A stretch of DNA of 64,000 nucleotides from Sphingopyxis fribergensis. Lineage in GTDB: Bacteria; Pseudomonadota; Alphaproteobacteria; Sphingomonadales; Sphingomonadaceae. How positions within the stretch are numbered: position 1 is the first letter of the stretch; the number at the start of each line of letters is the position of its first letter. Of the stretch, positions 33,821 through 43,700 are shown one piece after another. The stretch lies in the NCBI RefSeq assembly GCF_000803645.1, contig NZ_CP009122.1, positions 4,006,501-4,070,500 of the forward strand, given 5' to 3'. The position numbers were made by a program, and so were the translations under genes. A model generated the notes under the pieces. That model was given only the letters and a program-made list of their open reading frames with translations. It was not told where the DNA came from and did no database searches.

Positions 33821-34638
33821 CCGCAGCCCGTCCCTTCCTTGCGCGCTGCCCAGCCGATCGCGCCGCTCAGCATCTGAAGGTGGGCGGGGTCGCTCCATGC
33901 CTCTGCCTTGTGGCCGAGCGCCGAAAAGAAGATGCGCGCGCGGCCTTCGCAGCGCCACCAGATGAGGGCATGACCCTCGCCCATGCGAAATTTGCGATCG
34001 AGCCGCAGACTGCTTTCGTCAAGCGTCGCGATGACATGCGCGTCGCCTGCGGGCGGGGCGTCCCAGCTGTAATATTCGTCGGTCCAGCGCCAGCGCTGCG
34101 GCAGATGCTGGCTCGCCGGATGGCCGCGCCCCTCGACGATCAGCTCGGCGGGCTGGAACTGGTCGGCGCCGCCGGGGTGGCCGATGAATTTGCCATTGCC
34201 GCGCATCTGCACCACCCAGTCGGGGTGGCTGCCGTCGCCGGCGCTGTGAACACCGACCCAGCCGCCGCCTTTGGCAATCCACGCCTGGAAGGCGGCGCGC
34301 TGCGGCGCGGTGTAGATATCGCCGCTTGCGCTCGCGAAGACAATGACGTCGAACTTGGCGAGTTGGGACGGATTGAACACCGCGGCATTTTCGGTAGCAA
34401 AGCTGCTCCAGCCGCGTGCCTCCACCAGCGCCGCGATCGCGGGCACCGCCTGCGCAATGCTGTCGTGGCGATAACCGTTTGTCTTGCTGATAATCAGCAC
34501 CGCGGGGCGGGTGAGCGCGGGCAGCTCGGGCGGCACGCTGTCAAAGGTCGGGGTCGGGCGGCGCGGGTCGGGGGTCGCGGCGGGCGCCGCCTGCACAGCG
34601 AGCAGCAGCGCGGCGGCAAGCATGGCGGCGATGGTCAT
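33817..34638 (-). CDS. ThuA-like domain protein, secreted
   Basis: 273 residues with a signal peptide (AAMLAAALLLAVQAAPAATP). The remainder resembles the ThuA-like family (class I glutamine-amidotransferase-like fold): VLIISKTNGYRHDSI, FDVIVFASASGDIY, GGWVGVHSAGD and WRWTDEYYSW. ThuA is linked to trehalose/sugar-derivative use. No sugar genes are nearby, so the role is unclear. Confidence 0.85.
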   Translation of the reverse strand: MTIAAMLAAALLLAVQAAPAATPDPRRPTPTFDSVPPELPALTRPAVLIISKTNGYRHDSIAQAVPAIAALVEARGWSSFATENAAVFNPSQLAKFDVIVFASASGDIYTAPQRAAFQAWIAKGGGWVGVHSAGDGSHPDWVVQMRGNGKFIGHPGGADQFQPAELIVEGRGHPASQHLPQRWRWTDEYYSWDAPPAGDAHVIATLDESSLRLDRKFRMGEGHALIWWRCEGRARIFFSALGHKAEAWSDPAHLQMLSGAIGWAARKEGTGCG

Positions 34639-34666
34639 GGACGGCTTTCCCCTTTTTCTTTCGCGG

Positions 34667-35089
34667 TCAGTCGATGATCGGCGCGCCCTCGGCCTGAAGC
34701 CGCGCCAGATTGTCCTTCATCGCCTGCAGCACTTCGGGCGCATGCGGGGTCCAGCTTTCGACCTCGCCGACGATGCGCAGCGGCCACCGGCTGCGATAGC
34801 TGCGCGTCGGGTTGCCGGGGAATTTCTTGTCGGTGAGGTTGGGGTCGTCGAACCAGTCGCCGGTCGGCCGAACGATATAGATGCGCTCGCGCCCCGAACC
34901 CGCCGCCAGCTCGCAGCCCCATATCGCGGACTCGAGCGCGGCGGAGAAATAGATCCACGACATCGGCGCGGCCTGGTAATTGCTGCCCCAGCCGACGCCA
35001 AGCAGGTCGCCGGGTTTCAGGTCGGCGCGGGTGCCGTGGTAGAAGGTCGCGCCCGCGTCCGGGCCCACGGGGGCGGGGCTGTCGGTCAT
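34667..35089 (-). CDS. arr: Arr-family NAD+-rifampin ADP-ribosyltransferase
   Basis: 140 residues matching the compact Arr family: FYHGTRADLKPGDLLGVGWG, YFSAALESAIWGCELAAGSG, RIYIVRPTGDWFDDPNLTDK, KFPGNPTRSYRSR and LRIVGEV. Arr inactivates rifamycins by ADP-ribosylation; environmental homologues have varied activity. The start at 35089 is fixed by the 4-base overlap with the zinc-ribbon gene. The pair is probably one transcript. Resistance is not demonstrated. Confidence 0.88.
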   Translation of the reverse strand: MTDSPAPVGPDAGATFYHGTRADLKPGDLLGVGWGSNYQAAPMSWIYFSAALESAIWGCELAAGSGRERIYIVRPTGDWFDDPNLTDKKFPGNPTRSYRSRWPLRIVGEVESWTPHAPEVLQAMKDNLARLQAEGAPIID

Positions 35090-35394
35090 TCCACATCGTC
35101 GGAGGGATCGAGCCGCACCACCCACATCGGATGCCCGCCCGGCGACATCGCGATGTCGTGGCTGGGGACCATATCGGCGCCGGTCTCGATCCAGCCGCGT
35201 CCGTCGCATTTAGGGCAAGGCACGCGGATCGAGCGGTGGCTGATCAGGTCGATCTGGCTGTTCCACTGCCCATGGCCGCTGCAGAGCGGGCAGCGCAGGT
35301 CGAGATCGCCGCTGCGGTGGCGCCGCGAAATGCCGTCGAACGCATGCGGGTCGCCGGGGCCGGTGCAATAGACGATGTTCGATGGGTGCGACAT
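35086..35394 (-). CDS. Small DnaJ-like zinc-finger protein
   Basis: 102 residues. Two CxxCxGxG-type motifs (CPLCSGHGQWN and CPKCDGRGW) form a DnaJ-type cysteine-rich zinc site with Cys-x2-Cys pairs about 26 residues apart. No J domain is present. It overlaps the arr start by 4 bases, so it is translationally coupled to it. I know no function for such a partner. Confidence 0.72.
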   Translation of the reverse strand: MSHPSNIVYCTGPGDPHAFDGISRRHRSGDLDLRCPLCSGHGQWNSQIDLISHRSIRVPCPKCDGRGWIETGADMVPSHDIAMSPGGHPMWVVRLDPSDDVE

Positions 35395-35473
35395 GCGGGC
35401 AGTTTATCATCGAAGGCCGGCAAGGAAAGGGGCCGCCAACCGCGCGGGCTGGCGACCCTCATCCGGTCAGGCT

Positions 35474-35956
35474 TTAGCGGCAGCGCACATCATCCTTGTT
35501 GCCGCTGCGTTCGATCGCGCGGCCGGCGACCGCGCCGCCGATCGCGCCAATGATGGTGCCGAGCGTTTTCGAATCGCCGGGCGCGATGACATTGCCCGCG
35601 ACGCCGCCGGCGAGGCCGCCGACGATCAGCCCGGTCGAGCCGTCGTTGCGGCGGCAGTAAAATTTGCCGTCGCGGCCGCGATAGACGCGGTCGTTCGACG
35701 ACAGGCGGCGTTCCTTGTAACGGCGGTCGCTGCGATAATATTGGTCGGCATAATAGCCGCCGTGGCGCGGGTCGGGGCGGTCATAATCATAATTGCCATA
35801 GCGGCTGTAGGTATCACGGTCATAATAGCCATAGCCGCCATCGTCATAACCGGCACCGGCGCCGATACCGCCATACGCGCCGTTCGAGGCGCAGCCGCCC
35901 GCGAGCGCGGTAACGGCGGCAAGGGGCAGGATCATCAGCTTGTTCATCGACATCAC
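35474..35956 (-). CDS. Glycine-zipper lipoprotein
   Basis: 160 residues. A lipoprotein signal (PLAAVTALAGGCAS) precedes a Tyr/Gly/Asp-rich low-complexity region (YDDGGYGYYDRDTYSRYG) and a C-terminal glycine-zipper 2TM segment (GLIVGGLAGGVAGNVIAPG, TIIGAIGGAVAGRAIE). This layout is common in Rickettsia 17-kDa-like surface antigens and envelope lipoproteins. Two direct AAAGTTCAG repeats lie about 130 bases upstream. Confidence 0.85.
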   Translation of the reverse strand: MMSMNKLMILPLAAVTALAGGCASNGAYGGIGAGAGYDDGGYGYYDRDTYSRYGNYDYDRPDPRHGGYYADQYYRSDRRYKERRLSSNDRVYRGRDGKFYCRRNDGSTGLIVGGLAGGVAGNVIAPGDSKTLGTIIGAIGGAVAGRAIERSGNKDDVRCR

Positions 35957-36298
35957 TCCATCTGGATCGCGTGCCGCGCCAAGCGGGCGTAGGCATGCTC
36001 TGTTTTTGCCCCTCGCATTAGGTAAAGCCTTGAGAGGGGTGGGAGTTCCGCCGGGTTCGCGGCGTTCGATGTCTGGTTGCCAGCCAAAGTTCAGGAAAGT
36101 TCAGCCCCTTGGCGATGCGGTGGCGGCGGTATCAGGCGGGATGCGAGAGGCAAAACACAGGGGTATGGCGGAGACGGAGCGGAAGCGGCGCTGCCCCGGC
36201 GTCGGATAGGGTGAAGCAGACGCGCGGATTGTAGGAAAGGACTTTCTGACCCGCGCGGTGCGAAATAGGATCGGGCCATCATGTCCCCCATAGGCCGA
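35957..36298. other. Intergenic region without a convincing gene
   Basis: These 342 bases carry no ORF with protein-like character. They hold a tandem AAAGTTCAG at 36086-36094 and 36096-36104 (10-bp period) that could serve as a direct-repeat operator for the lipoprotein gene transcribed leftwards. No terminator or repeat element was seen. Confidence 0.6.
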
Positions 36299-36823
36299 TC
36301 AGGAAGTGCCCCCGCTCAGCGGCCAGCGGCCGTGTTCGACATGGGTGGTCTTGCCGACGATGCTTTCGGTGAGGATGATCTCATCGACCGTCCAGCCGAT
36401 CGGCGGCATCTTTTTGCCCAGAGTTTGCGTGCCCAGGCGGTCGCCGCGATAGTTGATCGTGATATGCGGTTCGGGCGTGGTGCCGTCCATGATCGGCGCT
36501 TTCTCGCGCAGCAGATGGTCCACCAGCGCCTTCTGAAACGCCCGCGCCTCGGCCAGCGGGTCGCGCGTGCGCAGCGTCACCGCCTTGCGGTTCTCGATCC
36601 GGTCGAAGGCGAGCGGGAAGGGCGCCGCGACGAAGCTGTCCAGCGCGGCGACGGTCGCGGGCAGCCACTCGGGCGGCACATGGTGCAGGTCGTAGAGCGA
36701 GATGAGCGTGACATGGAGCAGGTCGGGGCCGCGCGAAGGATCGTTGCGCGGCAGCGCGGCGATCTGCGCCTGCACCTCCGGCGGCGGCTTGGCCATGACG
36801 TAGAGGGGGTTTCGGGCGCGCAT
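36299..36823 (-). CDS. 2H phosphoesterase (2'-5' RNA ligase family), second paralogue
   Basis: 174 residues from an ATG at 36823 (MRARNPLYVMAKPPPEVQ). Motifs HVTL and HITI are the paired catalytic His motifs, and REKAPIMDGTTPEPHITI is typical. The end (KKMPPIGWTVDEIILTESI) matches the family. It differs from the 29854 gene in sequence. The start is divergent from the Fic gene over about 170 bases. Confidence 0.85.
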   Translation of the reverse strand: MRARNPLYVMAKPPPEVQAQIAALPRNDPSRGPDLLHVTLISLYDLHHVPPEWLPATVAALDSFVAAPFPLAFDRIENRKAVTLRTRDPLAEARAFQKALVDHLLREKAPIMDGTTPEPHITINYRGDRLGTQTLGKKMPPIGWTVDEIILTESIVGKTTHVEHGRWPLSGGTS

Positions 36824-36905
36824 GGGTGGGAGTGTAGCATGGCGTGGGGGCGGGGCCGACTGCTTGCTGGCGCCGTGCGGGCTGAAAGGAGAATGCTCCA
36901 TTTCG

Positions 36906-36970
36906 GTTTTCAACGCTCATGGAACTTAAGATAGTAGTTTTCAACGAAACAAAGATTTTGTAGAAAACTA
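36906..36970. promoter_or_regulatory. Operator-like repeats upstream of the Fic gene
   Basis: Three copies of one motif lie here: GTTTTCAACG at 36906-36915 and again at 36937-36946 (31 bp apart, about three helical turns), and GTAGAAAACTA at 36960-36970, the reverse complement of TAGTTTTCTAC. The second and third form an imperfect inverted repeat, with TAGTTTTCAAC (36935-36945) matching in 10 of 11. The Fic protein's C-terminal helix-turn-helix-like tail may bind here. Confidence 0.6.
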
Positions 36971-36994
36971 TTCCATATCTTCAAGGAAGCGAGA

Positions 36995-38146
36995 ATGGAG
37001 CAAAACGGGTTTGGCGAAGCGGCAACGGGCACGCTCGTTCCGACGATCGGTGGGCGCAAGGCGTTTGTGCCGCAGAAATTGCCGCCCGCGCTGGATTTGA
37101 ATCCGGTGGCAGAGCAGCTTTCGGCCGCCTCGCAAGCTATCGGCGAATTGCGCGGGATCGGTCGGGGGATGGCGAACCCGATGCTGCTCATTCGCCCCTT
37201 GCAGCGGCGCGAGGCGGTTTCTTCGTCGGGTATGGAGGGCACCTATACCACGCTGTCCGATCTCTTCCTGTTCGAGGCCGGGGCAGGCGATGCCGGAAAG
37301 CGCGAGGATAACCGTGAGGTCTTTAATTATGTGATGGGGCTGGAGACAGCGATCGGTCAGCTCGACGAGCTGCCGATTTCCAGTCGGCTGCTGCGCAATG
37401 CGCACCGCATGCTGTTGGAGGGCGTCGCCAAGCATCGCGGCGCGGCGGTCGATGCGGGCGAGTTGAAGCGCGACCAGAACTGGATCGGCGGGACGGGGCG
37501 GATCGAAACGGCGCGCTTCATTCCGCCGCCGCCGCGCGAAGCCGCCGATGCGCTGGACGATCTGGCCAAATTCATCAATCGGCCGGATCGCGGCGGCATC
37601 CCGCCGCTGATCGACGCGGCGCTGGCGCATTATCAGTTCGAGACGATCCATCCCTTTGCCGATGGCAATGGGCGCGTGGGGCGGATGCTGATCACGCTGA
37701 TCCTGATCCAGAGCGACATCTTGCGGCAGCCGTTGCTCTATATGTCGCCGTGGCTGGAGCGGCATAAGGATCGCTATATCGACCTGATGTACGAGGTGTC
37801 GCGCAAGGGCGAATGGCTGGCGTGGATAAGCTTTTTTCTGGAGGCGGTGACCGAATCGGCGCTCGGCACGATCCGCGTTGTCGAACGGCTCCAGGATTTG
37901 CAGACGCGCTATCGCGAGCGGTTCCAGAAGGCGCGCCAATCGGCACTGTTGCCACGCATCATCGATCTGGCGTTCGAGCAGCCCGCAATGACGATCACCG
38001 ACATCGCGGCGAAGATCGGCGTGACCTATCAGGCGGCGGCGAACAATGTGGCGGTGCTGGTGGGAGCGGGCGTCGCGAGCGAGATCGGGAGCCATCCGAA
38101 GGTGATCGTCTTTGACGAGATATTGGAGGCGCTCAGGGTGGAGTGA
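36995..38146 (+). CDS. Fic-domain AMPylase-like protein with C-terminal winged helix
   Basis: 383 residues. The N-terminal region holds an inhibitory-type motif SSGMEGT. The Fic core has HPFADGNGRVGR, the HxFx(D/E)GNGRxxR active site. The last ~80 residues look like a helix-turn-helix (MTITDIAAKIGVTYQAAANNV). This is a class II-like Fic with intramolecular inhibition. It probably adds AMP to a target protein. G+C near 65% matches the genome, unlike the low-G+C pair behind it. Confidence 0.9.
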   Translation: MEQNGFGEAATGTLVPTIGGRKAFVPQKLPPALDLNPVAEQLSAASQAIGELRGIGRGMANPMLLIRPLQRREAVSSSGMEGTYTTLSDLFLFEAGAGDAGKREDNREVFNYVMGLETAIGQLDELPISSRLLRNAHRMLLEGVAKHRGAAVDAGELKRDQNWIGGTGRIETARFIPPPPREAADALDDLAKFINRPDRGGIPPLIDAALAHYQFETIHPFADGNGRVGRMLITLILIQSDILRQPLLYMSPWLERHKDRYIDLMYEVSRKGEWLAWISFFLEAVTESALGTIRVVERLQDLQTRYRERFQKARQSALLPRIIDLAFEQPAMTITDIAAKIGVTYQAAANNVAVLVGAGVASEIGSHPKVIVFDEILEALRVE

Positions 38147-38176
38147 ATTTGGGGGTTATTGCACCTGTCACCGCAA

Positions 38177-38929
38177 TTAAAGAAACTTGGGCTGCACCTC
38201 TTGCGCGTTCACGAATTTGCGTGATCGGACATCTGCGCAAAAAACTTCAGCATCATAAAGAAGACGGTTCAAGTTAGGTTCACCCGTCTCCTTTGATCGC
38301 TTCAGCGGTTTAGCACCCTTCTTGATAAGTTCGCGATTGCCGGGGGCAACAGTCTCATCGAAACCATAGTCCACCGCAAATAGAGGGATATGCAGGCGGA
38401 GCGCGTCTTCTCCCGCTGCTCTCGTGCCGCCCTTTTCGCCCGCTTCCACCACTATCATTGCGCACGACAGCGCCATAATAGTCTTATTACGATCCATCGC
38501 ATGATATGCACGCCAGATTGCGTTAGAATCGAATTGGCTGATAACAAGCACTCGGTGCCAATCCCAAACGTCCCTAAGTTCCGGGGCAATCCGAAAATGA
38601 TCCATGCCTTCGGGTATTACGAGGATTGTCGCGCCGCCTTCTGCGAGTGCTTCGCGGTGAGTTGCTCGGTCTACACCTCTCGCATTCCCGGACGTGACGA
38701 CGAAGTGGTTTTTAGTCGCGGTGCGGGCGCAAAGCGTCGCAGCCTCGATGCCTTTTTCCGACACGTTCCGAGCACCGCAGAAGCTTATCGCGTGTTCGTC
38801 GAGCAAGTTGATATTTCCACGAAAAAAAAGGCGCTTGGGTGCGTTCTTGCCGAGCACGATTTTCAATCGTTCGGGATAGTGTCGATCATCAAGGTTGATT
38901 TCGACTAGCGGAGGCAAGTCTTGCTTCAT
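38177..38929 (-). CDS. DprA/Smf-like protein (ShosA-like antitoxin candidate)
   Basis: 250 residues with a DprA Rossmann-like core: ISFCGARNVSEKG, VVTSGNARGVDRATHREAL, TILVIPEGMD and MIVVEAGEKGGTRAAGEDAL. The winged-helix of full DprA is missing. It overlaps the phosphoribosyltransferase-like gene by 4 bases (ATGA) and has ~45% G+C. In ShosTA the toxin is a PRTase-domain protein and the antitoxin is DprA-like, which this pair matches. Stand-alone natural-transformation function is less likely, since no other com gene is nearby. Confidence 0.75.
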   Translation of the reverse strand: MKQDLPPLVEINLDDRHYPERLKIVLGKNAPKRLFFRGNINLLDEHAISFCGARNVSEKGIEAATLCARTATKNHFVVTSGNARGVDRATHREALAEGGATILVIPEGMDHFRIAPELRDVWDWHRVLVISQFDSNAIWRAYHAMDRNKTIMALSCAMIVVEAGEKGGTRAAGEDALRLHIPLFAVDYGFDETVAPGNRELIKKGAKPLKRSKETGEPNLNRLLYDAEVFCADVRSRKFVNAQEVQPKFL

Positions 38930-39765
38930 TTGTTATCCGTATCGCGGCGGCCCTTTGATACTGCCAAAAGGTGTAGTGCGTTTGCGCCGGCAGTTCTCAA
39001 CCTCGAAGCGACAAAATGCGCCGTCGCACCTGATTGATACATGTCATCGATCAGAAGAAGGTCTTTGCCGTCTATGCCGTCGCCAACATTTATGCCGACC
39101 CCTTCGAGTGCTGCCCACTTCTCATCAATAGCTAACGTTTTGATGGACCCCTTGGCTCCATTCCAACCAATTTCGCCAGTCAAATCCGGTACGCCGACTT
39201 TAGCTGCGAGATGCATCGCAAGGTAGTTAGGAAGGCTCTGGCTTCCTGCTGTCGACGACGGAACGGAAACGATCCCATCGATATTTCGCTTCCCGTGCAT
39301 GCGCCCATATATCTCGGTCAGTATGTCAACCAATCTATCTTTAGCATCAGCGTTCCCTTCATACTTGGCGCTATACTCCAGCTGGCCAATTTTTGATCTG
39401 CTCTCACCGATATAATGCTCACAGGCTGAAACCGCCGTATCGAAAAGCGATCTTATAAATACGACGTCAGAATTCTCCGACATCCATTCCTTTATCTCGC
39501 TAAACTCGTCGTCATCAGTTACGGTTCTATAATACCCGCCATATTTTCCTTTGGTGTTCTCAAAGAGGCGCCAAGGGAAAAGATCGCCCACAGATTCAAT
39601 GAATGGGACATTGAAAAATCCGGCGGCCTTGCCCGAAGGGTTGTCCTTGAGGGCATTCTTATGAATCGACCCAAAGCAAATCCGCTTCGGCTCTTTCGCC
39701 CGTAGAGCCTGAAACCGAGCGAGTGTGATTGGCGGGTGCATAAGGTCACGCAAAGACACCAACAT
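38926..39765 (-). CDS. Phosphoribosyltransferase-domain protein (ShosT-like toxin candidate)
   Basis: 279 residues. The C-terminal PRTase motif is LLLIDDMYQSGAT, the PRPP-binding loop. The N-terminal part (KRICFGSIHKNALKDNPSG and a region with DVVFIRSLFDTAVSACEHYI) is unrelated to ComF. It is upstream of the DprA-like gene, with a good Shine-Dalgarno sequence (GGGAGGTT) 3-4 bases before the ATG at 39765 and a LexA-like box 13 bases further up. The two-gene order and overlap fit ShosTA, where the toxin depletes or modifies a cellular component. Function here is inferred. Confidence 0.75.
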   Translation of the reverse strand: MLVSLRDLMHPPITLARFQALRAKEPKRICFGSIHKNALKDNPSGKAAGFFNVPFIESVGDLFPWRLFENTKGKYGGYYRTVTDDDEFSEIKEWMSENSDVVFIRSLFDTAVSACEHYIGESRSKIGQLEYSAKYEGNADAKDRLVDILTEIYGRMHGKRNIDGIVSVPSSTAGSQSLPNYLAMHLAAKVGVPDLTGEIGWNGAKGSIKTLAIDEKWAALEGVGINVGDGIDGKDLLLIDDMYQSGATAHFVASRLRTAGANALHLLAVSKGRRDTDNK

Positions 39766-39778
39766 AACCTCCCGATAT

Positions 39779-39793
39779 GTTCCCTATATGTTC
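39779..39793. promoter_or_regulatory. LexA-type SOS box ahead of the PRTase/DprA pair
   Basis: GTTCCCTATATGTTC fits GTTC-N7-GTTC, the alphaproteobacterial LexA site. It sits between the ATG at 39765 and the end of an upstream gene remnant, so it would overlap the promoter. Confidence 0.7.
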
Positions 39794-39934
39794 TTATAGA
39801 GCCAGCGTCAAGGATCCTGCCTCCCCGGCAGTTCGCACTTTGGAAAGCTCTTCGGACTTCTTAACCCGATCTGCAATATCTACCACCCAATTCTTTATCG
39901 TTGGGCTGCGCGATACTAATTGCCAGCGTGGCGC
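39794..39934 (-). pseudogene. Remnant of an unidentified gene, C-terminal fragment
   Basis: Read on the minus strand, a frame with no ATG gives 46 protein-like residues (WQLVSRSPTIKNWVVDI then ADRVKKSEELSKVRTAGEAG) ending at a TAA at 39794-39796. It begins at the thiC end, so its 5' part is missing. It looks like the truncated end of an accessory gene left at the islet boundary. It could also be chance, because the fragment is short. Confidence 0.4.
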
Positions 39935-42006
<2,072 letters not shown>

Positions 42007-42090
42007 TGGGCGGACTATAGGGGGCGGTGGGTGCACTGTCCATTGATGATGGGGATGGGGCGGTGGTAAAAGGCGGCGAGGGAGAGATTT

Positions 42091-42531
42091 ATGCGGATGA
42101 TCGCGGCAACTTTGGCGCTCCTGCTCGTCGCGGCGAGCCCGGCGGCGACGGTCGACGATCTCGGCTGGCTCGCGGGCGATTGGGTGAGCGAGGCCGACGG
42201 GCGCTGGACCGACGAGGGCTGGGCGGCGCCGCGCGGCGGCATGATGATCGGGTATAGCCGGTCGGGGCGCGGCGATGTGCTGCGCGAGTTCGAGTTTTTG
42301 CGGATCGCGGCGGGGGAGGATGGCGGGCTCGCTTATCTGGCGCAACCGCAGGGGCGGGCGCCGGTGGCGTTTCCGCTGGTGCGGCATGACAAGGCCAGCG
42401 CGACCTTCGAGAATGCGGCGCATGATTATCCGCAGCGTATCGCCTATGCCCGCAGCGGCGACACGCTGACCGCGACGATCTCGGCGATCGATGGGTCGAA
42501 GCCGCGGACGTGGACCTATCGGCGGCGCTGA
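42091..42531 (+). CDS. DUF6265-domain secreted protein
   Basis: 146 residues. A signal peptide (MRMIAATLALLLVAASPAAT) precedes a DUF6265-like domain: LGWLAGDWVSEADGRWTDEG, MMIGYSRSGRGDVLREFEFL, ATFENAAHDYPQRIAYARSG. The family is uncharacterised. Its TGA shares one base (TGATG) with the next ATG, so the WYL regulator is translationally coupled. Confidence 0.82.
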   Translation: MRMIAATLALLLVAASPAATVDDLGWLAGDWVSEADGRWTDEGWAAPRGGMMIGYSRSGRGDVLREFEFLRIAAGEDGGLAYLAQPQGRAPVAFPLVRHDKASATFENAAHDYPQRIAYARSGDTLTATISAIDGSKPRTWTYRRR

Positions 42532-43223
42532 TGGACAAGACGGGGCGATTGTTCGCGATCATCGACGGTCTGCGCCGGCGGCGGCGGCCGGTGACGGCGG
42601 AGGTGCTGGCCGAGGAGCAGGGCGTGTCGGTGCGCACGCTCTATCGCGACATCCAGGCGCTGATCGCGCTGGGCGCGCCGATCGAGGGGGCGGCGGGGGT
42701 CGGCTATATGCTGCGCCCCGGATTCTTCCTGCCGCCGCTGATGTTCACCGCCGACGAGCTGGAGGCGCTGGTGCTCGGCGCGCGCTGGGTCGAAGGGCGG
42801 CAGGACGGAGCACTGTCGCGCGCCGCGGGGGTGGCGCTCGCCAAGATCGCGGCGGCGAGCCCCGATCCGCTCAAGCAAAGGATCGACGAGGCGGGGCTGT
42901 GGCCGGTGAACAGCCGGTGGCGCGAGAGCAATGCGCCGTTGCTGGCAACGGTGCGCGATGCGATGCGCGCCGAAAAGACGCTGCACATCGACTATGCCGA
43001 TGAGAGGGGCGCGGCGAGCGAACGCGCGATCTGGCCCGCGGCGCTCGCCTATTATGAGGAAAAGCAGATCATCGCGGCCTGGTGCCTGTTGCGCCAGGAT
43101 TTCCGCAGCTTTCGCATCGACCGGATCGCGGCGGCGCGGATCGGCGACGAAGGCTTCGGGCGGCGGCGCGCGGTGCTGATGGCCGATTGGTGGCGGCATA
43201 GCGGACTGGACGCCGCCTCCTGA
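42531..43223 (+). CDS. YafY-type transcriptional regulator with WYL-like domain
   Basis: 230 residues. An N-terminal DeoR-type winged helix (RLFAIIDGLRRRRRPVTAEV, SVRTLYRDIQALIALGAPIE) is followed by a WYL-like sensor domain (LHIDYADERGAASERAIWPA, RSFRIDRIAAARIGDEGF). It probably responds to a ligand and regulates the DUF6265 and GFA neighbours. The ATG at 42531 overlaps the previous stop. Confidence 0.88.
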   Translation: MDKTGRLFAIIDGLRRRRRPVTAEVLAEEQGVSVRTLYRDIQALIALGAPIEGAAGVGYMLRPGFFLPPLMFTADELEALVLGARWVEGRQDGALSRAAGVALAKIAAASPDPLKQRIDEAGLWPVNSRWRESNAPLLATVRDAMRAEKTLHIDYADERGAASERAIWPAALAYYEEKQIIAAWCLLRQDFRSFRIDRIAAARIGDEGFGRRRAVLMADWWRHSGLDAAS

Positions 43224-43295
43224 CATGATCTGTCAGGAGGGTGGGCTAACCCGGGGTGAGGGCGCAGCGAGCGCCGCCAGACCGGAGAACAGAAT

Positions 43296-43700
43296 ATGCT
43301 CAAGACCTATCACGGCTCATGCCACTGCGGCGCCGTCAAGTTCGAGGCCGATATCGATCTCGATGCGGGGACGGGCAAATGCAATTGCTCGATCTGCACC
43401 AAGAAGCGCGGCTGGAACGCGCAGATCAAGCCCGAGGCGTTTCGCCTGCTGACCGATCCTGCGGCGCTGTCCGATTATCAATTCGGGTCGAACAGCGCGC
43501 ATCATGTCTTTTGCAAGACGTGCGGGGTAGCGCCCTTCGGCCATGGCTATGTCGAAGAGATCGGCGGCGCTTATTATTCGGTTTCGGTCGCGAGCCTCGA
43601 CGATCTGACGCCCGCCGAGATGACAGCATTGCCGGTGACGTACATGGACGGACGGAATGACAATTGGTGGAACCCGCCCGAGGTCACGTCTCACATGTGA
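43296..43700 (+). CDS. GFA/CENP-V-family zinc protein
   Basis: 134 residues with the GFA zinc ligands GSCHCGAVKFEAD, CNCSICTKKR, FCKTCGVAPFGHGY. The fold is called glutathione-dependent formaldehyde-activating, though most members are uncharacterised. It follows the WYL regulator by 72 bases and may be its target. Confidence 0.9.
   Translation: MLKTYHGSCHCGAVKFEADIDLDAGTGKCNCSICTKKRGWNAQIKPEAFRLLTDPAALSDYQFGSNSAHHVFCKTCGVAPFGHGYVEEIGGAYYSVSVASLDDLTPAEMTALPVTYMDGRNDNWWNPPEVTSHM

Noticed and set aside
36087..36104. GTTC..GTTC in AAAGTTCAGGAAAGTTCAG as a LexA box
   Set aside because: The spacer is six bases, not seven.
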